Shown: piece after piece, positions 1-6,546 of the stretch
How positions within the stretch are numbered: the first letter of the stretch is position 1
Layout: each line of letters opens with the position of its first letter
The notes under the pieces: generated by a model
Databases searched by the model: none
Told to the model about the DNA's origin: nothing
Seen by the model: only the letters and a program-made list of their open reading frames with translations
NCBI GenBank assembly: GCA_003454415.1
Contig: DMKG01000224.1
Location: 1,919-8,464 of the forward strand
Direction of reading: 5' to 3'
DNA: 6,546 bases
Source of the DNA: Alphaproteobacteria bacterium
GTDB lineage: Bacteria; Pseudomonadota; Alphaproteobacteria; UBA11222
Translations under genes and position numbers: made by a program

Positions 1-8
1 TGGTTTAA

Positions 9-63
9 GGATTTGAAGTTGCTGTAAGCATCCGCCGCATTTAATAGCGGCAACTTCAAATCC
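9..63. repeat. Perfect 14-bp inverted repeat (stem-loop) upstream of isovaleryl-CoA dehydrogenase
   Basis: The arm GGATTTGAAGTTGC at 9-22 is the exact reverse complement of 50-63, around a loop of about 27 bases. In a + strand transcript the stem grows inward with U23-G49, G24-C48 and U25-G47. On the - strand the two wobble pairs would be A-C mismatches, so a role in + strand RNA is favoured. TGG at 1-3 can also pair with CCA at 65-67 across an uneven internal loop. No T-run follows on either strand, so it is not a standard rho-independent terminator. It ends 35 bases before the ATG of the dehydrogenase and leaves the ribosome binding site free. It could be a leader structure, a processed 3' end of an upstream gene, or a dispersed repeat. 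The structure is certain; its role is not known. Confidence 0.6.
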
Positions 64-98
64 ACCATACTAGCCCATCCACTCATCAGGATTGTCCG

Positions 99-1271
99 AT
101 GCTTTCCAACAGCCTGCCGCCATTCAATTTCGATCTTGGGGAAACTGCGGACATGCTGCGCGACAGCGTGGCGGCCTTTACCGCCAGCGAAGTGGCGCCG
201 CGCGCCGAAGAGATCGACCGCAGTAATGAATTTCCCCGCGATCTGTGGCCCCGACTGGGTGACCTTGGACTGCTGGGCATTACCGTCGAAGAGGAGTATG
301 GCGGAGCGGGCATGGGTTATCTGCACCATGTGGTGGCGATGGAGGAAATCAGCCGCGGCTCCGCCAGTGTCGGCCTTTCTTACGGGGCGCATTCCAATCT
401 GTGCGTCAACCAGATCCGCCGGGTGGGGAGCGAAACGCAGAAACGGCGCTATCTGCCCAAACTGATCAGCGGCGCGCATGTGGGGTCGCTGGCCATGAGC
501 GAGCCGGAGGCCGGGTCCGACGTGGTTTCGATGAAACTGCGGGCGGAAAAAAAGGGCGGCCATTATCTTCTCAACGGCACGAAATTCTGGATCACCAATG
601 CGCCCGACGCCGATGTTCTTGTAGTCTACGCAAAGACGGATCCCAAGGCAGGGCCGCGCGGCATCACCGCCTTTATCATAGAGCGGGACTTCAAAGGGTT
701 CTCCACAGGTCCCAAGCTTGACAAGCTCGGCATGCGGGGCTCCGGCACATGCGAACTGATTTTCCAGGATTGCGAGGTGCCTGAGGAAAATGTCATGGGG
801 GGCGAGGGAAAAGGCGTAAACGTCCTGATGAGCGGCCTCGATTATGAGCGGGCTGTGCTCGCCTCTGGCTCACTGGGCATCATGCGAGCCTGCATGGACC
901 TGGTGGTCCCCTATGTTCATACGCGCAAACAGTTCGGCCAGCCTATAGGCGCTTTCCAGCTCATGCAGGGCAAGCTCGCGGACATGTACACGACCATGAA
1001 CGCCTGCCGCGCCTATGTCTATGCCGTGGCAAAGGCGTGTGACCGCGGTGAAACCTCCCGCAAGGACGCGGCGGGCGCGATCCTGTACGCGGCGGAAAAA
1101 GCCACATGGATGGCGCTGGAGACCATCCAGACGCTGGGCGGTAATGGCTATATCAACGATTATCCCGCCGGGCGCCTGCTACGGGATGCGAAACTGTACG
1201 AGATTGGCGCCGGGACAAGCGAAATCAGACGCTGGCTGATTGGCCGGGAATTGTTTGAGGAAACCGTTTGA
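99..1271 (+). CDS. ivd: Isovaleryl-CoA dehydrogenase
   Basis: FAD-dependent acyl-CoA dehydrogenase of leucine degradation that oxidises isovaleryl-CoA to 3-methylcrotonyl-CoA and passes electrons to electron-transfer flavoprotein. It is a cytosolic tetramer in the known family. The 390 residues match the usual bacterial length and are collinear with human IVD. The N-terminal helical domain includes EIDRSNEF (38-45) and [11 protein letters not shown] (92-102). The middle beta domain has [11 protein letters not shown] (131-141) and FWITN (163-167). The C-terminal domain has TLGGNGY (345-351) and [10 protein letters not shown] (367-376). Glu250 in [10 protein letters not shown] sits where IVD has its catalytic base, within the GLD-x-ER-x-VLA context of IVD. 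This separates it from butyryl- and glutaryl-CoA dehydrogenases, which carry the base elsewhere or in other contexts. The ATG has CAGGA at 87-91, seven bases upstream. The other usual leucine-pathway genes (methylcrotonyl-CoA carboxylase, HMG-CoA lyase) are not downstream. Confidence 0.95.
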   Translation: MLSNSLPPFNFDLGETADMLRDSVAAFTASEVAPRAEEIDRSNEFPRDLWPRLGDLGLLGITVEEEYGGAGMGYLHHVVAMEEISRGSASVGLSYGAHSNLCVNQIRRVGSETQKRRYLPKLISGAHVGSLAMSEPEAGSDVVSMKLRAEKKGGHYLLNGTKFWITNAPDADVLVVYAKTDPKAGPRGITAFIIERDFKGFSTGPKLDKLGMRGSGTCELIFQDCEVPEENVMGGEGKGVNVLMSGLDYERAVLASGSLGIMRACMDLVVPYVHTRKQFGQPIGAFQLMQGKLADMYTTMNACRAYVYAVAKACDRGETSRKDAAGAILYAAEKATWMALETIQTLGGNGYINDYPAGRLLRDAKLYEIGAGTSEIRRWLIGRELFEETV

Positions 1272-1289
1272 ACGGCAGGAAGTAAAAAA

Positions 1290-1628
1290 ATGAAAAAGGC
1301 CGTATATGCCCATTGCTCTGCCGGCCTGATTGGGGCAGTGGTCTTGCTGGGGATGACGGGAGAGGTTCTTGCGCAGGAAGATACCGAACGCGCCATGCGT
1401 ATCCGCGCCCAAATGGGAGCGCCGGTCTCCGTGCAGACGGTCGAAAACGAACTTAAAGGGTTGCGCTACGATATCAACAGCAATCTCGGCTCCCTATCCG
1501 AACGGCTTATGGCGATTGAACAGGATATGGTGGATCTGAAAGCCCGTTTGCGGGTCCTGGAAGTCAGAGCCCAGACGGGCGGCAGGCATTTGAACACGGA
1601 GGGTGCAGCCTCCGGTAATTCCCCGTGA
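1290..1628 (+). CDS. Small exported coiled-coil protein of unknown function
   Basis: I do not recognise a named family. The 112-residue product starts MKK, then has a hydrophobic stretch (about 11-23) and a good signal peptidase I site, VLA/QE, after residue 28, leaving about 84 residues in the periplasm. Cys9 lies too early and lacks a lipobox, so it is not a likely lipoprotein. Residues 48-90 form a regular heptad pattern with V48, V51, L55, L58, I62, L66, L69, L73, I76, M80, L83, L87 and L90 at core positions. The 3-4 spacing is broken once by a 4-4 stutter at I62-L66. The tail (97-112) is Gly/Ser/Asn-rich and probably disordered. It probably oligomerises through the coiled coil, like Lpp or the N-terminal part of CpoB/YbgF, but that is analogy only. 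It follows the dehydrogenase stop by 18 bp with its own AGGAAG (1277-1282), so the two are probably co-transcribed. Confidence 0.8.
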   Translation: MKKAVYAHCSAGLIGAVVLLGMTGEVLAQEDTERAMRIRAQMGAPVSVQTVENELKGLRYDINSNLGSLSERLMAIEQDMVDLKARLRVLEVRAQTGGRHLNTEGAASGNSP

Positions 1629-1658
1629 GATCAGCCTGAAGAATACGGGCCCAGGGGC

Positions 1659-1678
1659 GCCCCATGATTTAATGGGGC
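1659..1678. terminator. Candidate bidirectional terminator hairpin between convergent genes
   Basis: GCCCCAT (1659-1665) pairs with ATGGGGC (1672-1678) around a 6-base AT-rich loop. It sits in the 120-bp gap between the coiled-coil gene (stop 1628) and the convergent opgH (stop 1749). Its position suits a shared terminator, but no clear U-tract follows on either strand. Alternative pairings exist nearby: the perfect palindrome GGGGCGCCCC (1654-1663), and ATGGG (1672-1676) with CCCAT (1682-1686). If it terminates, it may need Rho or act mainly as a 3'-end stabiliser. Confidence 0.4.
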
Positions 1679-1748
1679 CATCCCATCATTTCGGTATGAA
1701 GCTGTGAGGCAGGTGATCAAAGGCGGCGTTTGCGCGCTTGAAACAGAC

Positions 1749-3887
1749 TTATTGCGCGGCGTGCCGCGCCTGGGCAAGACGCACCAGCCGGTCAATGCCT
1801 TCCTTGCTGCCCAGCACCGTCAGTTTTTCCCTTGCCGAAAGGAAACGGATGGCCTCCTGGAGGGTGTCGGCCTGCTGCAGTTTGGCCATCGCCACGACGA
1901 GATCCGTATTCACCTCTCCCTTGACGCGGGCGCGCGGCGCCGGGAGCATGGCAAGGTGCAATGCCCTTAAATCGGCGTCCGTGGCGATACGCTTCAACGG
2001 GTCGTCCGTTGGCGCGCCTTTCAGTGAAAGCTCTTCCATAATCTTCCGTGACCGGATAATAATCGGATGCGGACATGATTCCTCCGGCGTCAGAAGAAGT
2101 CCCGCACGCGCCAGCCCCTGTCCGTAACGGTAACTTGCCCCCATCGCCGAAAGCGGAATGGCCAGCACCAGGCCAAGCACGACAGGCGACATCCACGCCA
2201 GCAGCAGGGGCGACACCGCATAGGACGATACGCCAAGCGCCACGCCAAGAAACGTGTGGCCGCTGTGGCGCTGTATGATTTCACGCAAGGGCGCCCGGTC
2301 ATCGCCGCGCCTTTGGGTGCGCCAGCCAATGTCGCGTCCGGCCAGAGAACCGAATACCGCAGAGGTTTGGATCAGCATCATCACGGGCGCGGTCAGTGAG
2401 GATAGAAGCGTTTCCAGGAAGAGGCCGATAAGGATCCGCCACCGGCCCCCAAATCCGGCCGGATTCGCGCGGCGTCGCATCAGCAGCATCGCGCCCAGTA
2501 TCTTCGGGCCCAGCAAAACGGCCATGGTGATGCCATAAAGCCATGCCGCCAGTTGCGGATTGATCACCGGCCAGGCGGGGAAAATCTGGAATTCACTGGT
2601 GAAATATTCCGGCCGGATATAAAAGGCCTGCAGGGTCAGCAGCACGCCGACCAGAAGGAACGTCAGCCATATGGGCGAGGCCAGATAGCCGTAAATCCCA
2701 AGGCCGAGATGCATCCGGCTGAGCCAGTGCAGACCCCGCACAGGTAACACCGCCATATGCTGCATATTGCCCTGGCACCATCGCCGGTCACGCCCGGCGT
2801 AATCGATCAGGCTGGGTGGGCTTTCCTCATAGCTTCCGCCGATTTCCTCCGCCATGTAGACCTTCCAGCCCTTCCTGCGCATCAGGGCGGCCTCGACGAA
2901 ATCATGGCTGAGAATGTGCCCGCCAAATGGCGCACGGCCAGGCAATGCCGGCAGGCCTGCGCTTTCCAGAAAGGCGCGTGTGCGGATGATCGCGTTATGT
3001 CCCCAGTAATTACCATCTCCCATATGCCAGTAGGCCAGTCCGGCGGCCACCACCGGACCATAGGCATGGCTGGCGAACTGCTGCAGGCGCGCAAACAGGG
3101 TGCCGCCATTGATGAGTTGCGGCGCGCTCTGGATGACGCCTGCCTCGGGATGAATTTCCATGGTGGCCGCCAGCCGGATAATGGCCTCTGCAGTCATCAG
3201 GCTGTCTGCGTCCAGCACGATCATGTGATCGTAGTTCAGGCCCCAGCGGCGGCAGAAATCCTCAATATTTCCGGATTTGCGCGCAATGTTTTCCGGACGG
3301 TGACGGTAAAACAGATTCGCTTCGCCTCCTGTTCTTGCGCGCAGGTCACGAAAGCCTTCCTCTTCCTCCAGCCAGATTGCGGCATCCGTCGTGTCGCTCA
3401 GGATGAAAAAGTCGAAAGAGCGGAGCGCGCCCATTTCCTGCAGCGCTTCATACATCGCTTGAACATTGGCGTAGATGCGGTGCGGCGGTTCATTATAGGT
3501 TGGAACCAGCAGGGCCGTCCGTTTGCTGAGGATCATGGAGGTTCCAGGCGCAAGTTTCGGCACGCGCAGCACGGGCTGGGGGCGCAGGAGCTGTATACAT
3601 CCCAGTATTGCGCTGACGAACCAGAAGGCAATCCAGGTGAAATTCGGTACGAACAGGATCAGGATCAGGACCTGCAGCGAAGTCAGCGAATTCACGGACA
3701 TCACCTGATACATTCCGTAGGAAGCCCAGACAGCCAGTATCAGGGTGAGAGAAATCAGCGCGCTTCGCCGAACCAGCGCCCGCATTCCAGGCGGAGCGGA
3801 TGGGCGCGCAGCAGACTTGTCCCAACGCCAGAGAGGCTGGGCGGGCATTTCCGCAGGGGTTTCAGGCGGCAGCGGCGTAAGCATCAC
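1749..3887 (-). CDS. opgH: Glucans biosynthesis glucosyltransferase OpgH (MdoH)
   Basis: Inner-membrane family 2 glycosyltransferase that polymerises glucose from UDP-glucose into the beta-1,2-linked backbone of osmoregulated periplasmic glucans and moves it across the membrane. Two transmembrane helices (about 42-62 and 71-99) precede the cytoplasmic catalytic domain, which shows LVPTYNEP (127-134), LSDTTD (163-168), the metal-binding DAD (226-228), SHDF with the probable base Asp329, and RDRRWCQGN (366-374), the family form of the QxxRW acceptor motif. Further helices lie near 400-420, 446-470, 484-506, 545-563 and 565-583, followed by a soluble tail to 712. E. coli OpgH is about 847 residues; the shortfall is largely in the N-terminal cytoplasmic region, only about 40 residues here. 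The start is GTG (3887-3885) followed at once by ATG (3884-3882), and either could be used; the ribosome binding site is weak (AAGA). It lies 33 bp downstream of the opgG-like gene in one operon. Confidence 0.95.
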   Translation of the reverse strand: MMLTPLPPETPAEMPAQPLWRWDKSAARPSAPPGMRALVRRSALISLTLILAVWASYGMYQVMSVNSLTSLQVLILILFVPNFTWIAFWFVSAILGCIQLLRPQPVLRVPKLAPGTSMILSKRTALLVPTYNEPPHRIYANVQAMYEALQEMGALRSFDFFILSDTTDAAIWLEEEEGFRDLRARTGGEANLFYRHRPENIARKSGNIEDFCRRWGLNYDHMIVLDADSLMTAEAIIRLAATMEIHPEAGVIQSAPQLINGGTLFARLQQFASHAYGPVVAAGLAYWHMGDGNYWGHNAIIRTRAFLESAGLPALPGRAPFGGHILSHDFVEAALMRRKGWKVYMAEEIGGSYEESPPSLIDYAGRDRRWCQGNMQHMAVLPVRGLHWLSRMHLGLGIYGYLASPIWLTFLLVGVLLTLQAFYIRPEYFTSEFQIFPAWPVINPQLAAWLYGITMAVLLGPKILGAMLLMRRRANPAGFGGRWRILIGLFLETLLSSLTAPVMMLIQTSAVFGSLAGRDIGWRTQRRGDDRAPLREIIQRHSGHTFLGVALGVSSYAVSPLLLAWMSPVVLGLVLAIPLSAMGASYRYGQGLARAGLLLTPEESCPHPIIIRSRKIMEELSLKGAPTDDPLKRIATDADLRALHLAMLPAPRARVKGEVNTDLVVAMAKLQQADTLQEAIRFLSAREKLTVLGSKEGIDRLVRLAQARHAAQ

Positions 3888-3920
3888 GCATATCTTGTTT
3901 TGGGGAACAGAGGGCCGGCG

Positions 3921-5492
3921 TCAGGCCGTCCACCGGTAGACCCAGACCTCCGAAAGCCGATCCGTCTTGTTCTTCAGATAGGTGCGCATTTCCACCGTCT
4001 GGGCTTCGCCAGTGTCGACTTCAAAGCTGAGGCGCCACCCCTTGATTTCAGGGTTTGGCTGAACGACGATATTGAGGATCTTGCCTTCTGACGCCCAGAC
4101 ATCGGCTTCGGGAACCGCGCCTTCTGGCAAAGTATCGAGCGGCTTGCCTACAAAATCAATGACAAACAGCCGTGTTTCCGATTCCCAGCCTGTGCCGACA
4201 CGGGTAGAAGTCACCAATGCGACATCGGGGCCGTCGGAAGGCTCATTGCACCATTGCAGCCGGTAATTCAGCACGAATTCAGAACCGCCCGGTATGGGAT
4301 CGGATGGGCGCCAGAACGCGACGATATTGTCATTGATTTCGGAATTGGAGGGGATTTCGATCAGATGAACGGCTCCAGCCCCCCAGTCGCCGATCGGCTC
4401 CACCCAAAGGCTGGGACGGCGTTCGTAACGCGCTTCCAGATCCTCGAACTGGGTGAACTTGCGATTGCGCTGCATAAGGCCAAACCCACGGGGACTATGG
4501 TCTACGAAAGCGCTGGACTGCAATATGGCGGGATTGGACAGGGGCCGCCAGAGCCATTCTCCCCGGCCGTTGTGAATGGACAGACCTTCCGAATCATGTA
4601 CGGCCGGACGGAAATCATTTACTCCCAGCCTGTCTGAGGCGCTGAAATAGAACATGCTGGTCAGGGGCGCGAATCCCGGATTACTGAGATTCGTGCGCGG
4701 GTACAGCGTCATTTCAACATCCATTTCGGTAATTTCGCCAGGGCGGATGGTGAAACGGTAGGCGCCAGTGGTGCTCTGGCTGTCCAGGAGCGCGTGCACG
4801 ACGATAGAACTGGCGCCGGCCAGCGGAGTTTCGACCCAGAAAGCCCGAAAGAGGGGGAATTCCTCGCCTGTGGGCTCGGCAGTATCGAGCGCCAGCCCGC
4901 GCGCCGACAGTCCATAGTGCTGATTTTTCGCGACTGCGCGGAAATAACTCGCACCCTGAAAGACGATGACTTCATCGAAATAGTCTTCTGTGTTGATCTG
5001 GCTGTGAATGCGAAAGCCCGCAAATCCCAGATCATATCCGGGCGGTGGCGGCTGCACGCTGGGTCCAAAGGAATAATAATCGGGTGAATACAATAATTTG
5101 CGTGCCTCGCCGTTATTCACCAGGTTGATGCTGACCGGCTGCATGTAGAAAAAACCGGAATGGAACATATGCATTTGAAAGGGCAGGCCCTCCGCGCGCC
5201 ACACGGCCTTGTCCGGCCGGAAACGGATGTCGCGATATTGGTCATAAGTGAGGTTTTCCAGCACTTTTGGCAGGGTCAGGGTGGGAGGCGAGAATTTTTT
5301 CGACGCCAGTCTCTGCGCCCGTTTACGGACCGCGTCAGGACTGAAGGGCACAGGGTCCGACAGTTTCATAGAGAAACCATCGTCAGAAAGATCCACCCCG
5401 TTCTGATCTGTCATCCCGGTCTGCCCCTTGACGGGGAGTATGCCGAAAAAGGGAGATAGGGCCAGTGCGGCAAGAAAATCACGACGGTGCAC
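3921..5492 (-). CDS. opgG: Periplasmic glucan biosynthesis protein, OpgG/OpgD (MdoG) family, with Tat signal
   Basis: Periplasmic partner of OpgH in making osmoregulated periplasmic glucans. The family (MdoG; E. coli members now placed in glycoside hydrolase family 186) acts on beta-1,2-glucan. The 523 residues are near the E. coli lengths (OpgG 511, OpgD 551). The N-terminus MHRRDFLAAL carries a twin-arginine motif (Arg3-Arg4, Phe6-Leu7), a hydrophobic stretch to about 21 and a possible cut after Gly23 (VKG/Q). Family-like blocks include DLGFAGFRIH (154-163), NDFRPAVHDSEGLSI (292-306), GFGLMQRNRKF (336-346), the run from FEDLEARY to RPSLWVEP (349-366) and NDNIVAFW (387-394). The start is GTG: the frame has a TGA five codons upstream, so no earlier start exists, and GAAGAG lies about nine bases before it. 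The Tat signal recalls OpgD, but the operon position directly before opgH recalls opgG, so the symbol is provisional. I cannot assign catalytic residues with confidence. Confidence 0.92.
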   Translation of the reverse strand: MHRRDFLAALALSPFFGILPVKGQTGMTDQNGVDLSDDGFSMKLSDPVPFSPDAVRKRAQRLASKKFSPPTLTLPKVLENLTYDQYRDIRFRPDKAVWRAEGLPFQMHMFHSGFFYMQPVSINLVNNGEARKLLYSPDYYSFGPSVQPPPPGYDLGFAGFRIHSQINTEDYFDEVIVFQGASYFRAVAKNQHYGLSARGLALDTAEPTGEEFPLFRAFWVETPLAGASSIVVHALLDSQSTTGAYRFTIRPGEITEMDVEMTLYPRTNLSNPGFAPLTSMFYFSASDRLGVNDFRPAVHDSEGLSIHNGRGEWLWRPLSNPAILQSSAFVDHSPRGFGLMQRNRKFTQFEDLEARYERRPSLWVEPIGDWGAGAVHLIEIPSNSEINDNIVAFWRPSDPIPGGSEFVLNYRLQWCNEPSDGPDVALVTSTRVGTGWESETRLFVIDFVGKPLDTLPEGAVPEADVWASEGKILNIVVQPNPEIKGWRLSFEVDTGEAQTVEMRTYLKNKTDRLSEVWVYRWTA

Positions 5493-5668
5493 GGTTATTG
5501 CTCTTCACTCTGCTGTTGAAAAATGCATCAGACAGATAAATAGTTTAGCTTTGGCTGGGTTGCTAGCTATCTGACATAGCTTCAGACCTTTAGCTAGCGC
5601 ATTCTGGCTGAGCGGCACTATTCTATTGACCGGATAAGGCACAAATACAACAGCAGGGAGGAAGGCTC
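5493..5668. promoter_or_regulatory. Divergent promoter/operator region with clustered AGCT dyads
   Basis: This 176-bp gap separates the start of the glucan operon (- strand) from that of the amidohydrolase (+ strand), so it should hold both promoters. AGCTAT (5565-5570) and ATAGCT (5576-5581) form a 6-bp dyad with a 5-base spacer. TCTGA (5570-5574) and TCAGA (5582-5586) form a second, interlocked dyad. GCTAGCTA (5562-5569) is the reverse complement of TAGCTAGC (5591-5598). TTTAGCT occurs at both 5544-5550 and 5589-5595. The stretch 5520-5548 is AT-rich and is the likeliest place for the -10 region of the glucan operon. No textbook -35/-10 pair stands out on either strand, so exact promoters are not called. 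Confidence 0.5.
5655..5665 (+). promoter_or_regulatory. Strong Shine-Dalgarno sequence fixing the amidohydrolase start
   Basis: AGGGAGGAAGG contains the full GGAGG core (5657-5661), seven bases before the ATG at 5669. It is the best ribosome binding site in the window and fixes the start of the right-hand gene, which is otherwise open at its 3' end. Confidence 0.8.
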
Positions 5669-6546
5669 ATGCGGCAGATCAGGGAGCAGGACCAGTGGCT
5701 GGCCCAGGTAAAAGAGGCTCCGCTGGAGCCGGAATTACCCATTGTCGATCCGCATCATCATCTTTGGGATACGCCCGGAAACCGTTATTTTCTGGATCAG
5801 CTTCTGGAGGATACGAATAGCGGCCATAATGTGGTGGCCACCGTGTTCCTGCAATGCGGCGCGATGTACCGGGCGGATGGGCCGGAGGAGTTGCGGCCGG
5901 TCGGAGAGACGGAGTTCGTCAACGGGGTGGCGGCGCAGAGCGCCAGCGGCATTTACGGGCCAATGCGCGCCTGCCTTGGCATCGCCGGTCACGCCGATCT
6001 GATGCTGGGCGCCGCAGTTGGCGGAGTGCTGGATGCGCACCAGGAAGCGGCGCCCCGGCGCTTTCGCGGCATCCGTCACATCACGGCCTGGGATCCCCAT
6101 GAAGAGGTTCATAACTTCGCCGGCTGCTTCAAGGGGATGATGGGGGATAGCCGCTTTCGCGAAGGCGCAAAAGAGCTTATCAAACGGGGTATGACCTTTG
6201 ACGCATTTTTCTATCACCCGCAGATTCCCGAACTCACGGATTTCGCCCGCGCCCTGCCGGATCTGACCATCATTCTTGATCATTTTGGCGGTCCCATGGC
6301 GGTCGGGCCGTATGCAGGCAAACAGGCGGAAATCTTCCAGCAATGGAAAAAAGATATGGCGGAACTGGCCAGATGCCCGAATGTCAATGTGAAGATTGGC
6401 GGCCTGAATATGCCGCTTAACGGTTTTGGCTGGCACAAGAACGCGCTTCCGCCAACCTCCGAGGAATTGGCCAAAGCCACCCGCGATTATTATCTGCACA
6501 CGATCGATTGCTTCGGGCCGCAGCGCTGCATGTTCGAGAGCAATTT
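5669..6546 (+). CDS. Amidohydrolase-2 family metal-dependent hydrolase, partial (3' end beyond window)
   Basis: The frame is open from ATG 5669 to the window edge, giving 292 full codons plus two bases. The product belongs to the amidohydrolase_2 (TIM-barrel, COG3618-like) group, cytosolic hydrolases or lactonases and decarboxylases of small carbon compounds. The first strand carries IVDPHHHLWD (25-34), giving the metal-binding D-x-H-x-H with His29 and His31. Further sites are FYHPQ (181-185, His183 probable ligand), ILDHFGGP (202-209), VKIGG (241-245) and the final MFESN (288-292), which in relatives continues into NFPVD with an active-site Asp, here outside the window. There is no signal peptide. 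Family members reach about 300-350 residues, so little is missing. The substrate cannot be told from sequence alone. It is divergent from the glucan operon and shares its upstream region; a functional tie is not shown. Confidence 0.88.
   Translation, partial: MRQIREQDQWLAQVKEAPLEPELPIVDPHHHLWDTPGNRYFLDQLLEDTNSGHNVVATVFLQCGAMYRADGPEELRPVGETEFVNGVAAQSASGIYGPMRACLGIAGHADLMLGAAVGGVLDAHQEAAPRRFRGIRHITAWDPHEEVHNFAGCFKGMMGDSRFREGAKELIKRGMTFDAFFYHPQIPELTDFARALPDLTIILDHFGGPMAVGPYAGKQAEIFQQWKKDMAELARCPNVNVKIGGLNMPLNGFGWHKNALPPTSEELAKATRDYYLHTIDCFGPQRCMFESN

Noticed and set aside
1..68. A - strand frame starting at ATG 68 ([15 protein letters not shown]...) and open to the left edge, and a + strand frame ending at TAA 25-27
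   Set aside because: Either could be the edge of a neighbour gene, but only about 22 or 8 codons are visible, nothing is recognisable, and the perfect inverted repeat covers the region. A start at 68 would leave just 30 bp for divergent promoters with ivd.
1704..2127. Small + strand frames opposite the 3' end of opgH
   Set aside because: They are antisense to the conserved OpgH C-terminus, lack ribosome binding sites and show no recognisable domain.
3656..3672. Tandem repeat of GATCAG within opgH
   Set aside because: It encodes the Leu/Ile run of the second transmembrane helix, so it is explained by protein composition.
2757..4091. A 444-codon open frame on the + strand lying across the opgH and opgG-like genes
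   Set aside because: It is antisense to two well-supported family proteins, spans their junction, has a His/Arg/Gln-rich composition typical of a shadow frame, and has no recognisable domain or ribosome binding site.
5626..5651. TTGACC at 5626-5631 as a sigma-70 -35 box for the amidohydrolase gene
   Set aside because: No -10 sequence lies 16-18 bases downstream, TACAAC comes after only 14, and the transcript would begin inside or next to the ribosome binding site.
5735..6499. A 254-codon open frame on the - strand opposite the amidohydrolase
   Set aside because: The + strand frame carries clear amidohydrolase motifs and a strong ribosome binding site, so the opposite frame is a shadow made by high G+C codon use.

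Overview
The window reads as ordinary chromosomal DNA of an alphaproteobacterium. This rests on the moderately high G+C, the style of the proteins, and the pairing of a branched-chain acyl-CoA catabolic gene with an OpgG/OpgH-type periplasmic glucan operon. I cannot name a genus. There are five protein genes, two of them with GTG starts, and no RNA gene, insertion sequence, CRISPR array or phage gene.

Layout. Bases 1-98 are non-coding or the edge of an unseen neighbour, and hold a striking 14-bp perfect inverted repeat. Next on the + strand come isovaleryl-CoA dehydrogenase (99-1271, leucine degradation) and, 18 bp later, a small exported coiled-coil protein of unknown function (1290-1628). 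A 120-bp convergent gap with a GC-rich hairpin follows. On the - strand lies a two-gene operon: a Tat-signal OpgG/OpgD-family periplasmic protein (5492-3921), then the inner-membrane glucosyltransferase OpgH (3887-1749). A 176-bp divergent intergenic region (5493-5668) carries several overlapping AGCT-centred dyads. To its right, a metal-dependent amidohydrolase starts at 5669 on the + strand and runs off the end of the window.

How they work together. OpgH uses UDP-glucose at the inner membrane to build the linear beta-1,2-glucan backbone of osmoregulated periplasmic glucans and export it. The OpgG/OpgD-family partner processes or branches the glucan in the periplasm. The isovaleryl-CoA dehydrogenase and the amidohydrolase are catabolic enzymes with no evident link to the glucan operon beyond position. 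I found no convincing new multi-gene system. The points most worth a second look are the leader hairpin before the dehydrogenase, the small coiled-coil protein in its transcription unit, the short N-terminus of OpgH, and the dyad cluster between opgG and the amidohydrolase gene.
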